A stretch of DNA of 41,470 bases, from assembly GCA_017447645.1 (NCBI GenBank), contig JAFSNA010000112.1, positions 1 to 41,470 on the forward strand, given 5' to 3'. The translations under genes and the position numbers were made by a program. The notes below the pieces were generated by a model, which was given only the letters and a program-made list of their open reading frames with translations, had not been told where the DNA came from and did no database searches. Source of the DNA: Oscillospiraceae bacterium. GTDB lineage: Bacteria; Bacillota; Clostridia; Oscillospirales; Oscillospiraceae. Position 1 is the first letter of the stretch. Each line of letters opens with the position of its first letter. Shown one piece after another: positions 32,488 to 38,852 of this stretch.

Positions 32488-32519
32488 AGGCCTCTGCGTT
32501 TTTACGAACGCAGAGGCCT
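32488..32519. terminator. Bidirectional terminator between the 32110 gene and the DUF364 gene
   Basis: A 13-base perfect stem AGGCCTCTGCGTT / AACGCAGAGGCCT with loop TTTACG, then TTTTCTT on the plus strand. The DUF364 stop is at 32524, so it serves both converging genes. Confidence 0.9.
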
Positions 32520-32523
32520 TTTC

Positions 32524-33261
32524 TTATCTCCTTTTCAACAGGAACGGGACGCCCTCGCCGTAGGGCGAGCCGCGCAGGTTTTGTTCCACCCGCGCACGCA
32601 GCGCCTCCCGGTCGGAGATCGCCATGCCGGCGATCCGGTCGATTCCGAAGTCCAGCAGCGCCGGGCACAGCGGTACGGACGGCCCTGTCAGGATCACGGT
32701 CGCCTTTTCACACAGCTCCAGCAGATGCGGCAGCGTCTTGTTGACGAGCGAGCTGCCCGTGATCAGCACCAGGTCGCAGCGCGGAAGCAGCAGGTCGCAG
32801 GCGCTGTCGGGATAGTCTCCCTCCTGCGGCGCGCGCTCGAGGGTATAGACCGCCCTTGCCTGCTCGCGCAGTCCCGCGGGCCCTCGCATGTGGCCAATGA
32901 TCCCGACCGTCAGTCCGTGCAGGTCGATCCCTTCGGTGCTGTAAACGTCCATCGTTGTCAGCGCGTCCAGCGCCTCGATGCGTTCGCGCGTGTTGAAAAA
33001 GGCGTTGGCGGCGGCCAGACCGAGCGAGGCCTCCTCGAAGTTCCAGCTCCTGACGGCCTCCGCCGCCTTATCCAGCGGAAGTCCCTCGAGCGTCGGGAAC
33101 ATCGGCGCGATGCTTTTTCCCTCCGTGAACATCGCTATCCCGGAGGAGGAGGCCGTCTCGGCTAGCGCCCAGCGATCGCCGAGGCGGGCGTATTCGATCC
33201 TCTCGCCGCTTTTGACCTCTGCGATCAGCGCGTCATAGAGCGCAAAGAAATCACGCTTCAT
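32524..33261 (-). CDS. DUF4213/DUF364 protein (putative heavy-metal chelation domain)
   Basis: A 245-residue protein. The N-terminal part (about 1-105) fits DUF4213 (SSSGIAMFTEGKS; SLGLAAANAFFNTRER is the conserved AAxNA block), and the C-terminal part (about 115-240) fits DUF364: VGIIGHMRGPAGLREQA, LITGSSLVNKTLPHLLELC and ILTGPSVPLCPALLDFGID. The family is tied by context to metal and molybdenum-enzyme genes, but no activity is proven. It overlaps the end of xdhC by 11 bases, so the two are coupled, which supports a role with XdhC. Confidence 0.85.
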   Translation of the reverse strand: MKRDFFALYDALIAEVKSGERIEYARLGDRWALAETASSSGIAMFTEGKSIAPMFPTLEGLPLDKAAEAVRSWNFEEASLGLAAANAFFNTRERIEALDALTTMDVYSTEGIDLHGLTVGIIGHMRGPAGLREQARAVYTLERAPQEGDYPDSACDLLLPRCDLVLITGSSLVNKTLPHLLELCEKATVILTGPSVPLCPALLDFGIDRIAGMAISDREALRARVEQNLRGSPYGEGVPFLLKRR

Positions 33262-34267
33262 TTCTTCTTGCCCTGAACTCGATCATCTGCGCGGCGACGG
33301 AGATCGCGATCTCCGCCGGCGTCTCTGCCCTGATCGGCAGCCCGATCGGCGAGGTGATGCGCTCGAAGAGCTCGTCGGGGAAGCCGTATTCCTCCTTCAG
33401 ACGCTGATACACGCCCGCCTTCTTGCGCGCGCTGCCGATCACGCCGATATAGCAGGCCTCCGTCATGAGCAACTGCGCCTGCACGACGGCGTCGAAGGCG
33501 TGGCCGCGCGTCATCACGCAGGCGTAATCCTCGGCTGTGACGGTGATGCTGTCCGACAGATGCTCGAAATCGCAGAGGATGACCTCCTCCGCGTCGGGGA
33601 AGAACTCTTTTCTGGCGAATTCCGGCCTGTCGTCCAGCGCAACACAGCGGAAGCCCACGTGCGCGAGCACGGGGACGAGCTCCTGCGCGACGTGGCCGCA
33701 GCCGAAGACAAAGACGCGCCCGGAGCTGTTGATCTGCTCGACGTAGAGGTCGTGTCCGTCCTTACGGATCCTTTTGGGATGACGGCCGAGCTTTTCCGCG
33801 AGCCACTCCGGCGCGTCGATGCCGATGTATCCGTCCTCGCGGGTGTAAAGCCCAATCCTGCCGTCGTCGTCGATGTCGCTGATCAGCCAGAGATCGCGGC
33901 CGGAGGCGAAGCATTCCTCCGCCTTTTCGGCGATCCGGAGCGTTTTCTCGTCGCCCGCCGGCAGAAAACCGAAGAACACGCTGACCGCGCCGCCGCAGAT
34001 CATGCCGAGCTTCTGCACATCGTCCTTCGTGAGATTGAAGCCGTGCTCGAAGGAGCGCCTGTCCTCCAGCACCTTCGCAGCCATCTGCTGGCTGCGGAAT
34101 TCCACTGCGCCGCCGCCGATCGTGCCGCACAGTCTCCCCTCTTTGCCGACGAGCATGCGCGCACCCGCGCCGCGCGGCGTCGCGCCGGACGAGGCGATCA
34201 CCGTGACGAGCACGAGATCCTCCCCCGCCGAGAGCTTTTCGCAGATCTGACGAAACATCTTCCTCAC
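33251..34267 (-). CDS. xdhC: XdhC/CoxI family accessory protein
   Basis: A 338-residue protein of the family that helps put sulphurated molybdenum cofactor into xanthine dehydrogenase and related hydroxylases. N-terminal XdhC_CoxI domain (about 1-110; VLVTVIASSGATPRGAGARM, GTIGGGAVE, MICGGAVSVFFGF) and a C-terminal Rossmann domain (about 180-320; RVFVFGCGHVAQELVPVLAH, VMTRGHAFD, YIGVIGSARKKAGVY). No hydroxylase gene is near. GTG at 34267 has AAGGAG 9 bases upstream; ATG at 34258 is the alternative. Confidence 0.9.
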   Translation of the reverse strand: MRKMFRQICEKLSAGEDLVLVTVIASSGATPRGAGARMLVGKEGRLCGTIGGGAVEFRSQQMAAKVLEDRRSFEHGFNLTKDDVQKLGMICGGAVSVFFGFLPAGDEKTLRIAEKAEECFASGRDLWLISDIDDDGRIGLYTREDGYIGIDAPEWLAEKLGRHPKRIRKDGHDLYVEQINSSGRVFVFGCGHVAQELVPVLAHVGFRCVALDDRPEFARKEFFPDAEEVILCDFEHLSDSITVTAEDYACVMTRGHAFDAVVQAQLLMTEACYIGVIGSARKKAGVYQRLKEEYGFPDELFERITSPIGLPIRAETPAEIAISVAAQMIEFRARRNEA

Positions 34268-34297
34268 AGAACATCGCTCCTTTTCTGATCTATTTGC

Positions 34298-34326
34298 AGT
34301 ATAGCCTTTCAACGCGTTTTTTGCAA
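34298..34326 (-). promoter_or_regulatory. Predicted promoter of xdhC-DUF364
   Basis: TTGCAA (34326-34321), a 17-base spacer and TATACT (34303-34298), 31 bases before the GTG. The -35 touches the end of the glmM terminator hairpin. Confidence 0.65.
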
Positions 34327-34362
34327 ACGAAAAAGAAGCCCGCCCGGGCTTCTTTTTCGTTT
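34325..34362 (-). terminator. Terminator of the nagB-glmM operon
   Basis: A 17-base perfect stem (34325-34341 with 34346-34362; AAACGAAAAAGAAGCCC and its complement) with loop GCCC, 10 bases past the glmM stop. Its T-rich 3' arm gives the U tract on the minus strand. Confidence 0.92.
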
Positions 34363-34371
34363 TGGGATGTA

Positions 34372-35718
34372 TCAGGCGATGTGGCCCTTGGCCTTGATGA
34401 CCTCGATCACGCTGTCGACGTACTTCTCGCAGATCTCCTTCGAGCCCGCCTCGACCATGACGCGGATCACCGGCTCGGTGCCGCTCTCGCGCACGAGGAT
34501 GCGGCCGGTATCGCCGAGCTCTTCGGCGACTTTGTCGACCGCGGCCTGCACGTCGGGGTCGCTTCTGGCCTCGGGCTTGGATTTGACGCGCACGTTCTTG
34601 AGCACCTGCGGATAGAACACGACCGGAGCTGCCAGCTCGCTCATGGGCTTTTCCTTATCGAGCATGACCTCCATGAGCTTGATGCTCGTGAGGATGCCGT
34701 CGCCCGTCGTCGCGTGCTCGGTGAAGATGACGTGGCCGGACTGCTCGCCGCCGATCTTGTGGCCGTTTTCGACCATGTTCTCATAGACGTATTTGTCGCC
34801 GACCTTGGTCTTTTCATAGCCGATGTCGACCGCGTCGAGCGCCTTGTACAGGCCGAAGTTGCTCATGACCGTGGTGACGACCTTGTTGTTGGCCAGCTTG
34901 CCGTGCTCCTTCATGTAGAGGCCGCAGATATAGATCGTGTGGTCGCCGGTGACGACGTTGCCTTTTTCGTCCACGCAGATGCAGCGGTCCGCGTCGCCGT
35001 CATAGGCGAAGCCGATGTCGAGCTGGTTGCCGACGACGAAGTGCTGCAGATGCTCGATATGCGTGCTGCCGCAGTTGGTGTTGATGTTATAGCCGTCGGG
35101 CTCGTCGTTCATCACATAGGTCTTGGCGCCGAGGGCGTCGAACACGCTCTTCGCGATCTGCCAGGCCGCGCCGTTGGCGACGTCGAGGCCGACCTTCACG
35201 TTTTTGAAGCTGAAGCGGGAGAGCGAGATCAGATAACCGATGTAGCGGTTGCGGCCCGCGACATAGTCCACCGTACGGCCGATCTTGTCCCGCTCCGCGA
35301 GCGGCAGCTCCAGCTTGCCGTCGATGTAGTCCTCGATGCCGAGCAGGGTCTCCTCGTCCATCTTCTCGCCGTTGTTGTTGACGATCTTGATGCCGTTGTC
35401 ATAGAAGGGGTTGTGCGAAGCGGAGATCATGATGCCGCAGTCGAAGTCGTCCACGCGAGCGATATAGGATACGGAGGGCGTGGTCGTGACGTGCATGATA
35501 TAGGCGTCCGCGCCGGAGGCCATCAGGCCCGCGCAGAGCGCGTATTCGAACATATAGCTCGAACGGCGGGTGTCCTTGCCGATGACGACCTTGGCCTTGC
35601 GGTTGAGCCTCGCGCCGTAGTACCAGCCGAGATAGCGGCCGATCTTGATGGCGTGCTCGTAATCGAGCGTCTTGTTCGCTTCGCCGCGGAAGCCGTCGGT
35701 CCCGAAGTATTTGCCCAT
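34372..35718 (-). CDS. glmM: Phosphoglucosamine mutase
   Basis: A 448-residue phosphohexomutase turning glucosamine 6-phosphate into glucosamine 1-phosphate for UDP-GlcNAc and the cell wall. Seen: MGKYFGTDGFRGEANKTL at the start, the phospho-serine loop GIMISASHNPFYDNGIKI, the metal loop AYDGDADRCICVD, EQSGHVIFTEHATTGDG (sugar-binding loop) and the phosphate-binding RESGTEPVIRVMVE at the end. All active-site parts are there and match GlmM rather than general PGM. ATG overlaps the TAA of nagB by one base. Third gene behind the glmS-type ribozyme. Confidence 0.94.
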   Translation of the reverse strand: MGKYFGTDGFRGEANKTLDYEHAIKIGRYLGWYYGARLNRKAKVVIGKDTRRSSYMFEYALCAGLMASGADAYIMHVTTTPSVSYIARVDDFDCGIMISASHNPFYDNGIKIVNNNGEKMDEETLLGIEDYIDGKLELPLAERDKIGRTVDYVAGRNRYIGYLISLSRFSFKNVKVGLDVANGAAWQIAKSVFDALGAKTYVMNDEPDGYNINTNCGSTHIEHLQHFVVGNQLDIGFAYDGDADRCICVDEKGNVVTGDHTIYICGLYMKEHGKLANNKVVTTVMSNFGLYKALDAVDIGYEKTKVGDKYVYENMVENGHKIGGEQSGHVIFTEHATTGDGILTSIKLMEVMLDKEKPMSELAAPVVFYPQVLKNVRVKSKPEARSDPDVQAAVDKVAEELGDTGRILVRESGTEPVIRVMVEAGSKEICEKYVDSVIEVIKAKGHIA

Positions 35719-36509
35719 TACAGTCTCTCCTTCCTTTCGATGTCAAGGAAGTACTTGTAGGTATCGACGGTCAGCTCGCCGCAGGCGGCCTCGTCGCAGG
35801 CGATAATGGCGCCGTTGTGCATCTGCAGCGCGCTGCAGGTCCACTTCTGGCTGACGCCGCCCTCAACGGTCGCGGCCAGGGCGCGGGCCTTGTTGTGGCC
35901 GCTGATGAGGACAAGGACCTCCTTTGAATCGGTCACCGTGCCGATACCGACGGAAAGCGCCTGAGCGGGAACCTTTTCGGGATCGCCGCCGAAGAAACGG
36001 CTGTTGACGATGCGCGTGTCGGTCGTGAGATCGCGCAGGCCCGTGCGGGACGTGAGAGAGGTGAAGGGCTCGTTGAAGGCCAGATGGCCGTCCACGCCGA
36101 TGCCGCCCATGAAGAGGTCGATCCCTCCGTAGGAGGCGATCTTTTCCTCATAGCGGGCGCACTCGCCCTCGGGATCGTCGGTCATGCCGTTGAGGATGTT
36201 GATGTTCTCCGGCTTCATGTCGACGAGGTGGTCGAAGAAGGTGTCGTGCATGAAGTACCAGTAGCTCTGGTCATGCTCGTGCGGCAGGCCGAGATACTCG
36301 TCCATATTGAAGGTCACGACATTGGCGAAGGACAGCTCGCCCGCCCGGTTCATGCGGATCAGCTCCTTGTACACGCCGATCGGGGACGAGCCCGTCGGAA
36401 GGCCGAGCACGAAGGGTCTGTCCTCTTTGTGCGCGTTGATCCTGGCGGCGATATAGGCGGCCGCCCATTTGCTCATCTTATCGTAATTGTCCTGAATGAC
36501 TACTCGCAT
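35718..36509 (-). CDS. nagB: Glucosamine-6-phosphate deaminase/isomerase NagB
   Basis: A 263-residue enzyme for the reversible change glucosamine 6-phosphate + water to fructose 6-phosphate + ammonia. Seen: VLGLPTGSSPIGVYKELIRM (phosphate binding), FNMDEYLGLPHEHDQSYWYF (catalytic Asp), GGIGVDGHLAFNEPFTSLTS (catalytic Asp, His, Glu) and ALSVGIGTVTDSKEVLVLIS. Length is normal (261-266). Known catabolic NagB genes are induced by amino sugars; here the gene lies between a beta-helix acetyltransferase and glmM under a GlcN6P-sensing ribozyme, which suggests the reaction is used in the amination direction. That is inference. Confidence 0.95.
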   Translation of the reverse strand: MRVVIQDNYDKMSKWAAAYIAARINAHKEDRPFVLGLPTGSSPIGVYKELIRMNRAGELSFANVVTFNMDEYLGLPHEHDQSYWYFMHDTFFDHLVDMKPENINILNGMTDDPEGECARYEEKIASYGGIDLFMGGIGVDGHLAFNEPFTSLTSRTGLRDLTTDTRIVNSRFFGGDPEKVPAQALSVGIGTVTDSKEVLVLISGHNKARALAATVEGGVSQKWTCSALQMHNGAIIACDEAACGELTVDTYKYFLDIERKERL

Positions 36510-36540
36510 GTTTTCATACTCCTTGACATTGTGTTTTTAC

Positions 36541-37200
36541 TTACTCATGCTTCTCGACGATCACGCCGTTATCCTTGAAAATGCTGTTTTCCGGGACGAC
36601 GCCGCGAACGCAGGAGGTGGGATAGATATTGCTGTGACGGCCCACGACCGTGCCGGGGTTGCAGACGCTGTTGCAGCCGACCTCGACGTAGTCGCCGAGC
36701 ATCGCGCCGAACTTTTTGATGCCGGTCTCGATCTGCTCGGTGCCGTTGTGGACGACGACGAGCTTTTTGTCCGACTTGACGTTGGAGGTGATGGAGCCCG
36801 CGCCCATGTGAGAGTAATAGCCCAGGATCGAGTCGCCGACGTAATTGTAATGCGGCGTCTGCACATGGTCGAAGAGGATCACGTTTTTCAGCTCCACCGA
36901 GTTGCCGACGACGCAGTTCGCGCCGACCAGCGCCGAGCCGCGGATAAAGGCGCAGTGGCGCACCTCGGTCTCGGGGCCGATGATGCAGGGCGCGCCGAGA
37001 TACGCGCTCGGGAATACCTTTGCCGTCTTATGTACCCATACGTGCTCGGAGACCTCCTCATAGTCCTCCCCCAGCGTCGGGCCGAGCTTCAGGATGAACT
37101 CCTTGATGCCCTTGAGCGCCTCCCAGGGGTAGCTGAACTGCAGAAGATAGTCCTTTGCCAGCGTATGGTCGAGATCATAGAGATCCTTGATGGTATACAT
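36541..37200 (-). CDS. Left-handed beta-helix acyltransferase, GlmU C-terminal-like
   Basis: A 219-residue protein, almost all left-handed beta-helix hexapeptide repeats (about residues 55-205), with no nucleotidyltransferase domain. HYNYVGDSILG (117-127) and HMGAGSITSNVKS (131-143) match the GlmU acetyltransferase blocks in which the His of H-x-x-Y-x-G-D is catalytic and the Asn binds the sugar. It is often named UDP-GlcNAc pyrophosphorylase in databases for this reason. Likely role: acetylating glucosamine 1-phosphate made by GlmM. ATG at 37200 has AAAAGGAG 6 bases upstream; the longer open frame runs into the ribozyme. First gene behind the glmS ribozyme. Confidence 0.85.
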   Translation of the reverse strand: MYTIKDLYDLDHTLAKDYLLQFSYPWEALKGIKEFILKLGPTLGEDYEEVSEHVWVHKTAKVFPSAYLGAPCIIGPETEVRHCAFIRGSALVGANCVVGNSVELKNVILFDHVQTPHYNYVGDSILGYYSHMGAGSITSNVKSDKKLVVVHNGTEQIETGIKKFGAMLGDYVEVGCNSVCNPGTVVGRHSNIYPTSCVRGVVPENSIFKDNGVIVEKHE

Positions 37201-37266
37201 GGCTGTCTCCTTTTCAAACGAGATCGCCGCCGTGCCTTGTAAAACACGGCGTCCTGCGGCGTCGAT

Positions 37267-37394
37267 GCGGGGCTCTGTTACAGTGTCGATTCTGCTTTTT
37301 ATCCCCGCCCTGACGGCTCGCCGCGGGCCGTGGCAGCATCCGCCGAGTCTTTCGACAACTGCCATCCCTCGTCAACCGTATCGGTCCAGGCGCT
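37267..37394 (-). ncRNA. glmS-type self-cleaving ribozyme (glucosamine-6-phosphate sensing)
   Basis: The minus strand reads TTATTA|GCGCC (cleavage between 37394 and 37393), a short P1 (GACCG/CGGTT), GACGAGG, then GGCAG-TTGTCGAAAGACT-CGGCGGATG-CTGCC, the P2.1/core block found in B. subtilis and B. anthracis glmS ribozymes (TCGAAA, CGGCGGATGCC). P3 is ACGGC...GCCGT, and P4 is GCGGGG...CCCCGC (37288-37283 region with 37272-37267) around AAAAAGCAG. Known: glucosamine 6-phosphate is the cofactor for cleavage, after which the mRNA is degraded. It lies in the 5' leader of the beta-helix-nagB-glmM operon, about 66 bases before the first ATG, not before a glmS gene. Confidence 0.92.
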
Positions 37395-37486
37395 AATAAC
37401 GATCCCATGATCCTCCTTCCGAGGACCGTTATTTTATGGAGAAAGCACTGAAAAGATCCATCGATCTTCTCTCGCTTTACTGGTTT

Positions 37487-37515
37487 ATTATAGTCTCGGC
37501 GGGAGCAAAAATCAA
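37487..37515 (-). promoter_or_regulatory. Promoter of the ribozyme-nagB-glmM operon
   Basis: TTGATT (37515-37510), a 17-base spacer and TATAAT (37492-37487). Transcription would start near 37480, giving about 86 bases of leader before the ribozyme cleavage site. The leader holds a short hairpin (GGTCCTC/GAGGATC, near 37409-37427). Confidence 0.75.
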
Positions 37516-37598
37516 TAAAGAAGTTTCCTTCCGGCACGACAAGTTGTGTCGGAGGGAGAAAAAGCATGAATAACGCGCAAAATATGCCTCTTATCGCA

Positions 37599-37629
37599 AA
37601 GGATCCTTCCCCGTCAGGGAAGGATCCTT
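37599..37629 (-). terminator. Terminator of the DUF1015 gene, with the stop codon in its loop
   Basis: A 13-base perfect stem AAGGATCCTTCCC / GGGAAGGATCCTT (37599-37611 with 37617-37629) and loop CGTCA. The TGA of the DUF1015 gene (37616-37614) lies in the loop, so the last four codons make one arm. Only TTTGCG follows on the minus strand. Confidence 0.75.
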
Positions 37630-38810
37630 CTGCATTCGAGATAATAACGTTTTTCCTCCGCGTGGCCCATGGAGAAAGTCTTTCTCGGCAGGGCGCCGCC
37701 GCTCGCGATGCTGCGGAACAGCGCGTCCTTTTCGATCCGCGGAAGGAGAAAGGCGATCGCCCCCTCCTCGCGTCCGAGGCGCAGCGCCACGTCTTCGCCG
37801 TGGATATAGTCGATGCTGCCGCCCTCCGCATCAAGGTATTCGTCCAGCGCGCGCTGCAGCGATTCCAGCGGGAGCGCGTCCCTGTCGAAACGAAGGATGC
37901 CGCCGCCCGTTTTCGTATACCAGAGAACGGGCGTCCCGCCGCGGTCGTATTTTTTCCCCAGCGCCGCAAGAAGCTTTCCCGTATCGACGCCGCGCACGAT
38001 GCGATGGATCGGCTCGAACTGCTGGGCCGGATCGAAGAGGTTCTCCAGCTCGACCATCGCCCAGCGGGCGGGATGCGCCGCGGCCGCCTCGGGATCGAGG
38101 CCCCGCCTGATCTCCTCCCAGCAGGCCTTTGCCGCCGCCAGCGAGTGGTTGCCGTCGCCCACGGCAAAGCAGAAGCCGTCCTCCGCCTCGGCCATATACG
38201 CAGCCATACGCTCGTCGAAGCGGTCGGCCTCTTCGCCGTCCACCAGCCAGCCACTCAGATGCCCGCCGCCCTGCATCAGCTCGAGATCGTAGAGCTTCTC
38301 CCCTTTTCGGATCTGTTCTATCAGTCTTTTTTTGCCGTCGCTGCACAGGAGCAGCACATGCGAGCTTTCGATCGGCGCGCCTGAGCGGATCCGTACGCGC
38401 GGCGGGATGCGGCTTACGACGGTCCTCTCCGTCGCCCGGATCGGTGTCTTTGCCTCGTCCCGATAATCGTAGGCCTCCAGATCGACGACGCCGATCACGC
38501 CCTTGCGGACCGCGCCGTTCTGAAGCGTACGCTCGACGTAGACATAGCATTGCGGGAACGAGCGAAAAACGTCGCCGGCGAGGTATTCCGCCATCGTCCG
38601 GCCGATCGCCATGATCCGCTCTTCCTCATGCGTTCCGAGTTCCGCCTCCGGAAAAATGATATGGTATGCCGAGGGGGCGGAGCCGACCGCTTCGGCCGTC
38701 CGCCGCCAGTATTCGCTCTGCGAGGTGAACTGGTCGCAGGCGACGACCGGCCAGAGGGGCAACAGCTCCTGCCGCGGAATCAAAAGATCCGCGCGCTGAA
38801 AGACCGGCAT
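37614..38810 (-). CDS. DUF1015 family protein
   Basis: A 398-residue protein of the DUF1015 family (widespread, function not established). Seen: PLWPVVACDQFTSQSEYWRR near the start, then a conserved FCFAVGDGNHSLAAAKACW (GDGNHS block, near residue 225) and ARWAMVELENLFDP, followed by a C-terminal part with IHGEDVALRL. The GDGNHS block is the most conserved part of the family and may be an active or nucleotide-binding site; that is inference. ATG at 38810 has AGAGGAG 8 bases upstream. It follows the deaminase-like gene by 42 bases on the same strand and may be co-transcribed with it. Confidence 0.88.
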   Translation of the reverse strand: MPVFQRADLLIPRQELLPLWPVVACDQFTSQSEYWRRTAEAVGSAPSAYHIIFPEAELGTHEEERIMAIGRTMAEYLAGDVFRSFPQCYVYVERTLQNGAVRKGVIGVVDLEAYDYRDEAKTPIRATERTVVSRIPPRVRIRSGAPIESSHVLLLCSDGKKRLIEQIRKGEKLYDLELMQGGGHLSGWLVDGEEADRFDERMAAYMAEAEDGFCFAVGDGNHSLAAAKACWEEIRRGLDPEAAAAHPARWAMVELENLFDPAQQFEPIHRIVRGVDTGKLLAALGKKYDRGGTPVLWYTKTGGGILRFDRDALPLESLQRALDEYLDAEGGSIDYIHGEDVALRLGREEGAIAFLLPRIEKDALFRSIASGGALPRKTFSMGHAEEKRYYLECRRILP

Positions 38811-38852
38811 ATCCGCATCTCCTCTCATTTGATAGAATTCCCGTTTTTTTGA

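Noticed and set aside
36541-37365. A longer start for the beta-helix acyltransferase, up to 37365.
   Set aside because: The extra 55 codons lie in the ribozyme, whereas the ATG at 37200 has an ideal ribosome site.
37214-37408. A 64-codon open frame (MGSLLAPGPIRL...) with AAGGAGG in front that covers the glmS ribozyme.
   Set aside because: The spacing to the ATG is only 3 bases, the Shine-Dalgarno-like stretch is paired in a leader hairpin, and the Arg-rich product looks like translated structured RNA. The frame follows from the RNA sequence, not from a protein.
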